A DNA stretch of 64,000 nucleotides, from assembly GCA_965214945.1 (NCBI GenBank), contig OZ244029.1, positions 2,666,001 to 2,730,000 of the forward strand, given 5' to 3'. The notes under the pieces are model-generated. The model saw only the letters and a list, made by a program, of their open reading frames with translations, was not told the origin of the DNA and ran no database searches. How positions within the stretch are numbered: the first letter of the stretch is position 1; every line of letters starts with the position of its first letter. The translations under genes and the position numbers were made by a program. This document shows positions 15,880 to 25,166 of this stretch, in pieces. Source of the stretch: JAAXHB01 sp965214945. GTDB taxonomy: Bacteria > Actinomycetota > Acidimicrobiia > Acidimicrobiales > Aldehydirespiratoraceae.

Positions 15880-17052
15880 ATGACGATCCTCAACGATGAG
15901 CTGCTCAGCAGCTTCGACGACTCGATTGGCCCGGTCAACGAAGCTCGGCTTCTGCCGCCGGTGCTGTACACGTCGCCTGAGTTCTTCGAATTCGAGCGGC
16001 GGGCCATTTTCGAGCGCGAGTGGCTGTGCGTCGGCCGCGTCGATCAGATCGCCGAGCCTGGCGACTTCCGGTGCATCACCATCGCCGGCGAGCCGCTTAT
16101 CGCCTCCCGAGACTCCGACGGCGAGCTGCACGTGATGTCGGCGGTGTGCAGGCATCGCGGCATGGTCGTAGCCGAGGGCTCAGGCAACTGCCGCCGGTTC
16201 ACGTGCCCGTACCACCACTGGACGTACGGTCTCGACGGAGCGCTGCTGGGCACGCCGGCCATGAACCGAGCCGTCGGATTCGACCGCGCCGAGCATCGGC
16301 TGCCCGAGCTGAAGGTCGAGCTGTGGCAAGGGTTCATCATGGCCAACTTCGACCGCAACGCCCGCCCCTTCGCGCCGACTATGGCCAAGATCGACACCCT
16401 GCTCGAGAACTACGGGCTGGAGTCCACCACCACTTTGGAGGGCAAGACCATCGGCGACCTGGCATGGAACTGGAAGGTCATGATGGAAAACTTCAACGAC
16501 CCGTACCACGCCAGCCGGCTGCACGGGGCGCTGCAGACGTTCGCCCCGAGCCACATGAACGACTTCCTCGAATGGGCCGATGACGACGGTGCCATCGGAC
16601 GGATCCAGCACTTCACCGACATCGACGGGTCGTTCAACCCGACGCAGCGCTGCATCCTGCCAGTGTTCGCGAACCTCACCGAAGAGCAGCGCAAGCGGGG
16701 CGGGTTCGTGCTGATCCCACCGACGCTGGCCCTGGCGATCGTGCCCGACGAAGTCGCATACTTCATCATCAGCCCCGAAGACGCCGGGCACATCACCATC
16801 CACATCGGGTACTGCCTAGAGCGCTCGGCGCTCGACCACCCGCTGTTCGAGTACCTGTTTGAAGCGGCCGAAGCCGGAGTCAACAACTTCAACGTGCAGG
16901 ACATCTACGCCGACGAGATGACCCAGAAAGGTCTTAACTCTCACCTGGCCCCGCGGGGCCGTTACTCGTGGCAGGAAGAAACGCTGGTGCAGTTCAACCG
17001 CTGGCTAGTGAGACGCTATCGCCGGTGGTGGCCGAACGGGTCTTCGGGCTAG
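15880..17052 (+). CDS. Rieske oxygenase alpha subunit (third)
   Basis: 390 residues with a strong AAGGAGA ribosome-binding site before the ATG. The Rieske site is CRHRGM followed by CPYHHWTYG near residues 89-115, and the catalytic iron site is NFNDPYHASRLH near residue 205-215. The short spacing and overall plan resemble single-component alpha-only oxygenases acting on quaternary amines or small aromatics, but that is inference. It is flanked by unrelated single genes and has no reductase or ferredoxin partner nearby. Confidence 0.92.
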   Translation: MTILNDELLSSFDDSIGPVNEARLLPPVLYTSPEFFEFERRAIFEREWLCVGRVDQIAEPGDFRCITIAGEPLIASRDSDGELHVMSAVCRHRGMVVAEGSGNCRRFTCPYHHWTYGLDGALLGTPAMNRAVGFDRAEHRLPELKVELWQGFIMANFDRNARPFAPTMAKIDTLLENYGLESTTTLEGKTIGDLAWNWKVMMENFNDPYHASRLHGALQTFAPSHMNDFLEWADDDGAIGRIQHFTDIDGSFNPTQRCILPVFANLTEEQRKRGGFVLIPPTLALAIVPDEVAYFIISPEDAGHITIHIGYCLERSALDHPLFEYLFEAAEAGVNNFNVQDIYADEMTQKGLNSHLAPRGRYSWQEETLVQFNRWLVRRYRRWWPNGSSG

Positions 17053-17145
17053 CGTCGCCGGGCCGTCTCTAGCGGTGCTTAGGATGCCGGTATCGGGCTC
17101 TGCTGGGCCGAGTGAGCGGCCGATTTGTGGTCGGCTTGTGGCGTT

Positions 17146-18288
17146 GTGACCGCCTCTGACCGTGCCCGCACCAGCCCGGTGGCATCGGGCGAGCGCATCA
17201 CTGCTCTCGACGCCATCCGGGGTGTGGCCGTGCTGGGGATCCTCACCATGAACGCCGTGTCGTACGGTCTGCCGGATAGCTATTTCAACCTCGACTCGGC
17301 CGGAACGGAGACCTGGCTCGACTGGCTCATCGGCGGAGCGGGCGAGATCTTCTTCGACCAGAAGTTCATGGGACTGTTCTCGATGCTGTTCGGGGCGGGG
17401 ATCGTGCTGTTCGCCGATCGGGCCGCCAGCAGGCTCTCCCGTCCCGGCTGGCTCAGCCTGTGGCGCAACACGCTGCTGCTGATTATCGGGATTGTCCACA
17501 CGCTGTTCTGGGTCGGCGACATCCTGAAGGTGTACGCAGTCTGCGCACCCCTGCTCATACTGCTGCGCCGGCGGCGGCCGGTCACGCTGATTGTCGCCGG
17601 GACGCTGATAGTGGCGTCCGCGGCCGTTTCGGCTCTGGTCGTACAGTCCACAATCAACGATCCTGCCAACCAGATCGGCGACGGATACTGGCTGCCCGAC
17701 GGGAAGATGTCGGACGCGGTCGGGCTGTGGTTCTTATACGACTTCTTCGCCCGGTCGCTGGGGATGATGCTGATCGGTGTGGCGCTGTACCGCACGGGTG
17801 TGATCACCGGCCAGCGCAGCGCCGAGTTCTACAAGCGGGTCGCCAAGCTCGGACTCGGCATCGGCCTGCCGTTGGCCGCGCTGGGTCTGGCGCTGGTCGC
17901 CGGCGCCGGCTTCTCTGCGGACGTGGCGTTGGCGGGCTCGGTTCCGAACACCGCAGCGACGATTCCGATAGCGCTGGGCTACCTGGCGCTCATCGCGCTG
18001 TGGGACGCCCGCGCCGAGTCAAAGTTGCGAGTGCGGATACGAGCTGTAGGCCGCATGGCGCTCACGAACTACCTGACCCAGACGGTGATCGGCCTGGTCG
18101 TGCTGCGGCTGGTGCTCGACCCCTCCGACGTGACCCGCACCCTGCTTGTTGTGTTCATCCTGGCGGTGTGGGCCGTGCAACTCTGGTGGTCGCAGGCCTG
18201 GCTGAGCCGATTCCGTTACGGGCCGGCGGAGTGGCTGTGGCGCTGCGCCACCTACTGGCGCTGGCATCCCCTGCGGACGACACAGTAA
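17146..18288 (+). CDS. DUF418 family membrane protein
   Basis: 380 residues with about ten hydrophobic segments. It starts RITALDAIRGVAVLGILTMN, has the LFSMLFGAGIVLF motif, GRMALTNYLTQ near residue 305 and a C-terminal W..W.RYGPAEWLWR motif, all typical of DUF418. These proteins resemble membrane acyltransferases (YeiB group); function is unknown. The GTG at 17146 is preferred; a TTG at 17125 would add seven residues. Confidence 0.88.
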   Translation: MTASDRARTSPVASGERITALDAIRGVAVLGILTMNAVSYGLPDSYFNLDSAGTETWLDWLIGGAGEIFFDQKFMGLFSMLFGAGIVLFADRAASRLSRPGWLSLWRNTLLLIIGIVHTLFWVGDILKVYAVCAPLLILLRRRRPVTLIVAGTLIVASAAVSALVVQSTINDPANQIGDGYWLPDGKMSDAVGLWFLYDFFARSLGMMLIGVALYRTGVITGQRSAEFYKRVAKLGLGIGLPLAALGLALVAGAGFSADVALAGSVPNTAATIPIALGYLALIALWDARAESKLRVRIRAVGRMALTNYLTQTVIGLVVLRLVLDPSDVTRTLLVVFILAVWAVQLWWSQAWLSRFRYGPAEWLWRCATYWRWHPLRTTQ

Positions 18289-18314
18289 CAACTGCAGTAA
18301 CTATCAGAGGTCGG

Positions 18315-18422
18315 TCACCGGCGGATCAGCCAAACGACCAGTACGACCACCAGCACCAGCACTATCAGCGGCACTGCCATCAGCCGAAGACCTGCCGGGC
18401 TAGGCCACATCATGTACATCAT
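18315..18422 (-). CDS. 35-residue membrane peptide
   Basis: A small ORF, MMYMMWPSPAGLRLMAVPL followed by a Val/Leu-only span and LIRR. Residues about 14-33 form one membrane helix with a basic end. GAGAGGAGA lies seven bases upstream of the ATG, a good ribosome-binding site, and the frame is convergent with the DUF418 gene. No family was recognised, and peptides this short are hard to prove. Strong Shine-Dalgarno plus a clean helix are the case for it. Confidence 0.5.
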   Translation of the reverse strand: MMYMMWPSPAGLRLMAVPLIVLVLVVVLVVWLIRR

Positions 18423-18745
18423 GTGTCATTCTCCTCTCTCCAGCGGCCGCCTCGGCGAGTGCTCTGTCTCGTCGGGACAGACTGCACGGCTGCCGCGCCC
18501 GATGCCCAAATGGCAGAATCCCCGAGCATCAGCTTGAAGCATCGGCTGAATCATGTCACACGGACACCTCCATACAGGCCGAAAGGGGATGCCTGTTGCC
18601 GCCCTGCGGCAAAGGGACACGGGCGCCACCGCCGGCAGCTGTTGCGGGCAGTAGCGCCCGCGGGACGGGGCCGGTCCTGACGTAGAGTGCCGTCCGTCGG
18701 CCCGGCCAGAGCGGCCAGCGGACGGGCCTGCCAGAAGGGGGAGAA
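18423..18745. other. Intergenic region upstream of isocitrate lyase
   Basis: 323 bp without a supported gene, between the small peptide (minus) and aceA (plus). GCGGGC and GCCCGC (18644-18649, 18656-18661) form a 6-bp stem about 85 bp before the lyase start and may be regulatory. No convincing promoter was found. Confidence 0.4.
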
Positions 18746-21037
18746 GTGACATCGTTTGACGCCGTCTTCGACGCAGAGGTGCAGTCGGTCCGTGAGTGGA
18801 TGTCGGGGCCGCGCTTCGACGGGCTGCTGCGGCTCTACTCGGCCCGGCAGGTGGTGGAGCAGAGAGGCGCTATCCCCCGGGACTACACGGTGGCGCGCCG
18901 GGCCGCCGAAGGCTTCTGGGTTCGTCTGCGCGAACTGTTCGCTGCCGGGCGCGGCATCACCACGTTCGGGCCGTACTCGCCCGGTCAGGCGGTGGCCATG
19001 AAACGGGCCGGCATCGAGGGCATCTACCTGGGCGGCTGGGCCACCTCCGCCAAGGGCTCAGAGCACGAGGACCCCGGCCCAGACCTGGCCAGCTATCCCC
19101 TGAGCCGGGTGCCAGACGAAGGCGCTGCGCTGGTGCGGGCACTGCTCACCGCCGACAAGAACCAGCGCTTCTTGCGGTCGCGCATGTCCGCCGACGAGCG
19201 GGCCCGCACTCCGGAAGTCGACTACTCGCCGTTCGTGATCGCCGACGCCGACACCGGCCACGGCGGCGACCCCCACGTCCGCAATCTGATCCGCCGCTTC
19301 GTTGAGGCCGGCATCCCCGGCTACCACATCGAAGACCAGAAACCCGGTGAGAAGAAGTGCGGACACCAGGGCGGCAAGGTGCTCGTCCCCGTGGACGAGC
19401 AGATCAAGCGGCTCAACGCGGCCCGCTTCCAGCTCGACGTGATGGGCGTGCCCGGCGTGATAGTTGCCCGCACCGACGCTGAGTCGGCCAGCCTGCTGCA
19501 CGGCGACAGCGACGAACGCGACCAGCCTTTCATTCTCGGCGCCACAGCGCCCGTCCCCTCCTACCGGGTGGCTTTCCTCACCCTGCTGAAGCTGCTGAGC
19601 GAAGCCGGAGTGGAGGGAGTTAACGGCCATCGCCTCTACGCGCTGGACGGCGACCGCTGCGCGCGGGCCGAGGAGTGGATGGAGCGCGCCGGCGTGCTCG
19701 CTGCCGCAGAAGCCGTCGTCGCCGACTACCGGGCGAGGCCTTCGACGCGCCCCGACGAGGTAGTAGACGCAGCTGCCGACGCGCTGGTGGAGGCGTGGCA
19801 GTCGACGGCCAGGCTCATGACCTGCGCCGAGGCGGTGGCCGAGGAGATCACGGCCCGCGCCGCGGACGGAGAACAGGTCGAGATTAGCGCCGAAGAGTGG
19901 ACAACATTCGCCCGCACAGCCGACCTTCACGGACTCCGGGGACGCGCCGCCCAGCTCGGCCTCGACTCCAGCCGCTGGGATCCCCGGCTCGCCCAAACCC
20001 CCGAGGGCTACTACCAAGTGCGCGGCGGGATCGACTACGCGGTGGCCAAGTCTCTGGCCGTGGCGCCGTTCTGCGACATCTTGTGGATGGAGACCAAGAC
20101 GGCCGATCTGGCCGACGCCGAGTCCTTCGCGCGCGCCATCCACGCTGTGCATCCCGACAAGATGCTGGCCTACAACCTGTCGCCGTCGTTCAGCTGGGAC
20201 ACGACGGGCATGACCGAAGCCGAGATGCGCGATTTTCCTTCCGAGCTGGGTCGCATGGGCTACGTATTCAACTTCATCACCTACGGCGGTCACCAGATAG
20301 ACGGCATGGCGTCGGAGGAGTTCGCCGCCGCCCTCGCCGAGGAGGGGATGCTGGCCCTCGCGAAGCTGCAGCGGCGCTTCCGCCTGGTGGACTCCCCCTA
20401 CAAGACCCCCCAGACGCTGGTGGGAGGCCCGCGGATCGACGCCGCTCTGATGGCTTCGTCCGGGCGCACGGCCACCACGCGTGCCATGGGCAAGGGCTCC
20501 ACGCAATTCCAGCACCTGGTGCACACCGAGGCGCCCACGACGACGCTGGAAGGCTGGCTGGCGCGCTGGGCCAATCATCACCGCATAGCCGCCAAGCTCC
20601 GGGTGCGGCTGCTGCCCTACACCGCCGGGTCGGAGATCCTGGAGCTGAGTGCGCATGCGGACGGAGAGACTGTCAGCAGCCTCGTTTTCGCCATCCTCAA
20701 AGACCGGCGGGGCCGTGCCATCCTGTCGGTGAGAGACCAGAACACCGCGCCCGCGGTGCGGCGCAAGCGGCTGACGGTGCTGTTGCACCTGTTCCTGGTG
20801 CTGCGGTACAAGGTCGACTCGATCCACTATCTGACGCCCACCGAGGACAACCGCCGCCAGACGGCGAGCATGCGCCAGATGGGCATCTTCCGGGCCGTCT
20901 CCGAGGAGGTCGGGGAGATCATCGTGGCCGACATCAACGCCGAGGCCGTCGCCGAGCTACTTAGTGACGACGACGCCCTGCGGCGCCTGGTGGAGCGCGG
21001 GGCCAGGCCTGTCGAGGCTGTCGAGGCCGCCAGCTGA
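18746..21037 (+). CDS. aceA: Isocitrate lyase, long form
   Basis: 763 residues, the long version as in mycobacterial AceA2, compared with about 430 for the common form. The catalytic motif KKCGH lies at residues 203-207 with Cys205, after the YHIEDQKPG strand; Mg2+-binding DADTGHGG and the NLSPSFSWD loop are intact. It splits isocitrate into glyoxylate and succinate, the first step of the glyoxylate shunt, and many such enzymes also act as methylisocitrate lyases. GTG start after AGGGGGAGAA. No malate synthase is in the window. Its presence suggests growth on acetyl-CoA-yielding substrates. Confidence 0.95.
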   Translation: MTSFDAVFDAEVQSVREWMSGPRFDGLLRLYSARQVVEQRGAIPRDYTVARRAAEGFWVRLRELFAAGRGITTFGPYSPGQAVAMKRAGIEGIYLGGWATSAKGSEHEDPGPDLASYPLSRVPDEGAALVRALLTADKNQRFLRSRMSADERARTPEVDYSPFVIADADTGHGGDPHVRNLIRRFVEAGIPGYHIEDQKPGEKKCGHQGGKVLVPVDEQIKRLNAARFQLDVMGVPGVIVARTDAESASLLHGDSDERDQPFILGATAPVPSYRVAFLTLLKLLSEAGVEGVNGHRLYALDGDRCARAEEWMERAGVLAAAEAVVADYRARPSTRPDEVVDAAADALVEAWQSTARLMTCAEAVAEEITARAADGEQVEISAEEWTTFARTADLHGLRGRAAQLGLDSSRWDPRLAQTPEGYYQVRGGIDYAVAKSLAVAPFCDILWMETKTADLADAESFARAIHAVHPDKMLAYNLSPSFSWDTTGMTEAEMRDFPSELGRMGYVFNFITYGGHQIDGMASEEFAAALAEEGMLALAKLQRRFRLVDSPYKTPQTLVGGPRIDAALMASSGRTATTRAMGKGSTQFQHLVHTEAPTTTLEGWLARWANHHRIAAKLRVRLLPYTAGSEILELSAHADGETVSSLVFAILKDRRGRAILSVRDQNTAPAVRRKRLTVLLHLFLVLRYKVDSIHYLTPTEDNRRQTASMRQMGIFRAVSEEVGEIIVADINAEAVAELLSDDDALRRLVERGARPVEAVEAAS

Positions 21038-21179
21038 GCAGCTGCGGCTGCGGCTGCGTGACGCGGGCAGCCAGGCAGTCGCTATCCCCAAAAGAGCGCC
21101 TGCGCGCGGTCAGTGCTGGTCTGTCGTCATCATGACACTAAGAATCAAGGGGCCCGATCCAGAAAGGACCAGTGATCCG

Positions 21180-22379
21180 ATGATGAGGCAAACCCGTGGA
21201 CTCCGACCGCGGAGCGCCCGACTGCGCAGGCTCGCGGCGCTGATGCTGGCGCTGGCCTTGGCGGCCGCGGCATGCGGCGGTGACGACGATGCCGGAACAG
21301 ACGCGCCCGAGCCGGCCGCCGACAGCGGAGACGACAGCGGCGCGGCCGAGTCTGCCGCGGCGGCCGACGACGACCCGAGCGAAACCGACGCCGGCGAGGC
21401 TGGCGGCGGCAACGTGATCGGCGAGGGGACGACGGTCGCGGGTCAGCCCGACATCAACGGCGACGGAGAGGTCATCATCGGCATTGCCAGCCCCGGCGAC
21501 ACCAACGACGGGGGCTTCTATGAGAACTTCGTCAAGGGCGCGCGGGCGTACGCGGAAGAGGCGGGTTGGACCGTCATCGTGTCTGACTTCATCAACCCGG
21601 CCGACAGCGAGAGCGCCCTGGCCGACCTGGCCCGCCAGAACGTCGACTTCCTCGCCGTTGGTGCCACAGAATTGCAGGACGGTCTCGACGCCATCGCCTG
21701 CGAGGACGAGTTCGGCGATATCGCCATGTACCTCAATGCCTCCATCGCGCAAGACAACCCCTGCTACGGCCAGTCCAGCGACAACTACTTCGAGATTCAC
21801 TGGGTGCTTGGAGTGACCGCAGCCCAGCTTCTGGAGCGCACCGGAGGCGACAAGGCCGGCTTCATCGGCGGCCCCGAGCTGGCGTTCTCCACCATCGCGC
21901 ACCGCTCCATGGAGGCCGGGCTGAAGTCGGTGAAGCCCGATGCCGAGCTGGTGGTGACCCACACCGGAGACTTCAACGATGCCGCATTGGGCATCGAGGC
22001 GGCCCGGGCCATGCTCGACCAGGACATCGGCGTGATCCACACGTTCCTCGGCGGCGCCATGTTCCCTGCCGGCGGCTTCATCGCCTCCAACGGCGGGCTT
22101 GCGCTGTCGGCGTCGTCCGACACCTGCTTCCCAGGTTCGCCGTTCGTGGGGTCGTCGCTATTCCCGCCGGGCGACTATCTGGTGGCGAACTTGCGCGCTT
22201 TTGCCGCCGGCGAGTACCAGGAGGGCGTGATCCGAGAGTTCCATGTCGGCGTCGATCCTGAGGTCGGAGCCGTGCTGTGCGACTCGTCGCCGGAAGAGCA
22301 GGCCGTCCTCGACGATGTGGTGGCTCGGATCGGCTCAGGCGATCTCGTTCCCGAGGATTTCGTGGAGCCGCTGGGCTGA
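21180..22379 (+). CDS. BMP-family substrate-binding lipoprotein (second importer)
   Basis: 399 residues. A basic N-region and hydrophobic core lead to the lipobox AAAAC with Cys32, followed by an Asp/Ala/Glu-rich linker to about residue 85. The binding domain starts at EVIIGIASPGDTNDGGFYENF, close to the first importer's protein, and ends in the same LCDSSPEEQAVLDDV style. An in-frame ATG at 21132 is possible, but the ATG at 21180 gives a normal signal peptide and has AAAGGA upstream. First gene of the second BMP operon. Confidence 0.88.
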   Translation: MMRQTRGLRPRSARLRRLAALMLALALAAAACGGDDDAGTDAPEPAADSGDDSGAAESAAAADDDPSETDAGEAGGGNVIGEGTTVAGQPDINGDGEVIIGIASPGDTNDGGFYENFVKGARAYAEEAGWTVIVSDFINPADSESALADLARQNVDFLAVGATELQDGLDAIACEDEFGDIAMYLNASIAQDNPCYGQSSDNYFEIHWVLGVTAAQLLERTGGDKAGFIGGPELAFSTIAHRSMEAGLKSVKPDAELVVTHTGDFNDAALGIEAARAMLDQDIGVIHTFLGGAMFPAGGFIASNGGLALSASSDTCFPGSPFVGSSLFPPGDYLVANLRAFAAGEYQEGVIREFHVGVDPEVGAVLCDSSPEEQAVLDDVVARIGSGDLVPEDFVEPLG

Positions 22380-22398
22380 TCTTCAGCCGCTACCCAGT

Positions 22399-23994
22399 AT
22401 GACCATGACCGTGCCGGCGCTTGAGCTGCGCGGCGTGAGCAAGCGCTTCGGCCCGGTCGTGGCCTGCGACCGGGTGGACCTGCAAGTGAGGCCGGGCGAG
22501 ATCGTCGGCCTGCTCGGCCAGAACGGCGCTGGCAAGTCGACGCTCATGAAGATCGTGATCGGCCTAGTGCCGCCGGACGCCGGCGAGGTGCGTATCGCTG
22601 GCGTCCGGCGCGCGGTGCGCGACCCCGCGCACGCCGCGGCTCTCGGCGTGGCCATGGTCCACCAGCACTTCAGCGTGATCGACGCGCTCACCGTGTGGGA
22701 GAACGTCCGGCTCGGCGGCAGCGGAAAGCTCGACGCCGCAGCGCTGCGCGCCGAGGTGTCCGAAATAAGCGACGCGTACGACCTGGTGGTGGACCCCGAC
22801 GCTCGGATCGGCGACTTGGACGCCTCCCAGCGCCAGCGCGTTGAGATCGTCAAGTGCCTGCGCCGCGATCCGGCTGTGATCGTCTTGGATGAGCCCACCT
22901 CCGTGCTAACCCTGGCGGAGTCGAGGCGACTGTTCGACGTGCTGCGCCGGATGGTGGCGGGGCGCCGGCGCGCTGTGGTGCTGATCAGCCACAAGCTCGA
23001 GGAGATCCTCCACGCCACCGACCGCGTGGTGATCATGCGAGACGGCCGGGCCGTGCGGGAGCTCCCCACGGCGGAGGCCGACGCGCCGACGCTGGCACGA
23101 GCCATGGTGGGGCGCGAGGTGTCGCTGCGCGCCGAAGCCTCCGCCCTGGGGATGCTCGACGAGCTCGCTGGACAGGCCGTCGACGACCGCGACGCCGACG
23201 GCGAGAACGGCAAGGTGGGCGAGGTGGTCGTGCGGGTGGAGGCTGCGGCAGCCGTCACCCAAGACGGCCGCCGGCTGCTGGACGGGCTCGACCTGGAGCT
23301 GCGAGCCGGGGAGATACTCGGGCTCGCCGGCGTGGAGGGCAACGGCCAGGCGGCTCTGACCGAGCTGTTCTCCAGCCTGCTGGAGCTGGACTCGGGACAG
23401 GTCGTTGTCGGTGGCGAGGCTGTGGCCACAGGCGTGCCGGGCACGATGAACGCAGCGGGCGTGGGGGTGATACCCGAAGACCGGCACGCGTCGGGCTGCG
23501 TGCTCGACCTGACGATCGCCGAGAATCTGATCCTCGCCGGAACCAAGCCCGTGTCTCGCTGGGGCGTGCTCGACAAGGGGCTCGTCTCGGCCCGGGCTCG
23601 GGAGCTGATGGAGCGCTTCGACATCGCCGCGCCCTCACCCGACATCCCATTCCGCCTGCTGTCGGGCGGGAACCAGCAGAAAGCGGTGCTCGCGCGGGAG
23701 CTGTCCGGCAACCCCAGGGCGCTGATCGCCTCGCAGCCCACCCGCGGGCTCGACGTGGGCGCCATCGAGTACGTCAGTGCACAGATCCGCGCCGCCGCCG
23801 ACGACGGAGTGGCCGTTCTGCTCATATCCAGCGAGCTGGAGGAGATACTGGAACTGGCAGACCGCGTTGCGGTGATCTTCCGTGGTCGCGTCATCGGCGA
23901 CATGGCCCGAGCTGAGATCGACCTCGACCGGCTCAGCCTGATGATGGGCGGTCACGCCGCCGACGGCGCTGCGGGCCGCGGCAAGGCGGCCTGA
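22399..23994 (+). CDS. ABC transporter double ATPase (BMP importer 2)
   Basis: 531 residues with two nucleotide-binding domains. Domain 1: Walker A GQNGAGKST, HQHFSVIDALTV, degenerate signature LDASQRQRVEIVK, Walker B VIVLDEPTSVLT. Domain 2: GVEGNGQ and an intact signature LLSGGNQQKAVLAREL. It is a clear paralogue of the ATPase at 2109. The ATG is 20 bp after the lipoprotein stop and its TGA shares one base with the next ATG (TGATG), so the subunits are co-translated. Confidence 0.92.
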   Translation: MTMTVPALELRGVSKRFGPVVACDRVDLQVRPGEIVGLLGQNGAGKSTLMKIVIGLVPPDAGEVRIAGVRRAVRDPAHAAALGVAMVHQHFSVIDALTVWENVRLGGSGKLDAAALRAEVSEISDAYDLVVDPDARIGDLDASQRQRVEIVKCLRRDPAVIVLDEPTSVLTLAESRRLFDVLRRMVAGRRRAVVLISHKLEEILHATDRVVIMRDGRAVRELPTAEADAPTLARAMVGREVSLRAEASALGMLDELAGQAVDDRDADGENGKVGEVVVRVEAAAAVTQDGRRLLDGLDLELRAGEILGLAGVEGNGQAALTELFSSLLELDSGQVVVGGEAVATGVPGTMNAAGVGVIPEDRHASGCVLDLTIAENLILAGTKPVSRWGVLDKGLVSARARELMERFDIAAPSPDIPFRLLSGGNQQKAVLARELSGNPRALIASQPTRGLDVGAIEYVSAQIRAAADDGVAVLLISSELEEILELADRVAVIFRGRVIGDMARAEIDLDRLSLMMGGHAADGAAGRGKAA

Positions 23995-25166
23995 TGGCAG
24001 GGACCGCCGCCCGGCCTGCGAGCCTGATCGGCGCGGCTGAGCCTCCGTCGCGCCGGGCCGCTCTCCAGGCGGGGCTTTTTGCCGCGTTCTTTACAGCATC
24101 GGTGGTGGCGAGCGGCGCGCTGGTGGCCTCGGTGGGGGGATCGCCCACCGAAGTGCTGGGCGCACTGCTCGACGGAAGCCTGCGAAGCCCGGGCGCGTGG
24201 GGCCGCACGCTCGTCGAGTCGGCGCCGCTTGCGCTGGTGGGGCTCGGAGTGACAGTGGCGTTCCGGGCCGGTTACTACAACATCGGCACCGAAGGCCAGG
24301 TGGCGATGGGCGCGCTGGGTGCGGCCGTCGTGGCGCTCAAGATGCCGGGGCCGGGCCTGTTCGTCGTGCCTCTGGCGCTGGCCGGCGGCGCCGTCGCCGG
24401 CGGACTCTGGGCCGGGATCGCGGCGGCGGCACACGCACGCCGCCGGGTCGACGTGCTGATCAGCACCCTGCTGCTCACGTTCGTGGCCCCGAACGTGATC
24501 CTGTTCGTAGTGGCACGCGGCTATCTGCTGCTCGACACCACACCGGCCAACACCCGGCGCGCGTCGCAGAGCGAGCGCATCGGTGACAGCGTGCACCTGC
24601 CGGAGTTCGACCTGTTCGGCAACACCGTCCACATCGGCGTGGTGCTCGCGGCAGCGGTGATCGCCATCACCGCGTACGCGCTGGCCCGCAGCGTGTGGGG
24701 GCTGCAATTGCGGATGCTGGGCCTCAACGTGCTCACCGCCCGACGGGCCGGCGTGAGGCCCGGAACGGTCGGCGGCGGTGCTCTGGTGTTCTCGGGGGCC
24801 GCTGCCGGGCTCGGCGGCGGGATTTTCCTGACCGGTGCAGCGTTCCGGCTTCAGGATCAGATAGCAAACGACTTCGGATGGCACGGGCTGCTCGTGGCGC
24901 TCGTGGCCCGGCTGAACCCGGTGGCGGTGCTGCCCGTGGCGTTCTTCTTCGCGTCGCTGCGCACCGGAGGCGGCTTCCTCACTGCCACCGGCGTGTCCCG
25001 AACTGTCACCGACGTCGTCCAGGCCCTGTTCGTGATAGCGGCGCTGCTGCCGGCCGCGGTGATGACACTGCGCGACCGCCGCCGGGCGCACCAGCTCGCC
25101 GTCCGCTCAGCCGCCCACGCAGCCGCCGCTGCTCAGACCGACAGCGAAGCGGTCACGACGACATGA
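23994..25166 (+). CDS. ABC transporter permease (BMP importer 2, NupP/YufP-like)
   Basis: 390 residues with about eight to ten membrane segments. The family motif FRAGYYNIGTEGQVAMG is near residue 90 and DFGWHGLLVALVARLNP near residue 295. Its ATG overlaps the ATPase stop by one base. The Ala-rich C-terminal tail (AVRSAAHAAAAAQ) is cytoplasmic and not conserved in paralogues. Confidence 0.9.
   Translation: MAGTAARPASLIGAAEPPSRRAALQAGLFAAFFTASVVASGALVASVGGSPTEVLGALLDGSLRSPGAWGRTLVESAPLALVGLGVTVAFRAGYYNIGTEGQVAMGALGAAVVALKMPGPGLFVVPLALAGGAVAGGLWAGIAAAAHARRRVDVLISTLLLTFVAPNVILFVVARGYLLLDTTPANTRRASQSERIGDSVHLPEFDLFGNTVHIGVVLAAAVIAITAYALARSVWGLQLRMLGLNVLTARRAGVRPGTVGGGALVFSGAAAGLGGGIFLTGAAFRLQDQIANDFGWHGLLVALVARLNPVAVLPVAFFFASLRTGGGFLTATGVSRTVTDVVQALFVIAALLPAAVMTLRDRRRAHQLAVRSAAHAAAAAQTDSEAVTTT

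Noticed and set aside
19058..20827. A 589-residue minus-strand frame
   Set aside because: Antisense to isocitrate lyase, which has intact catalytic motifs.
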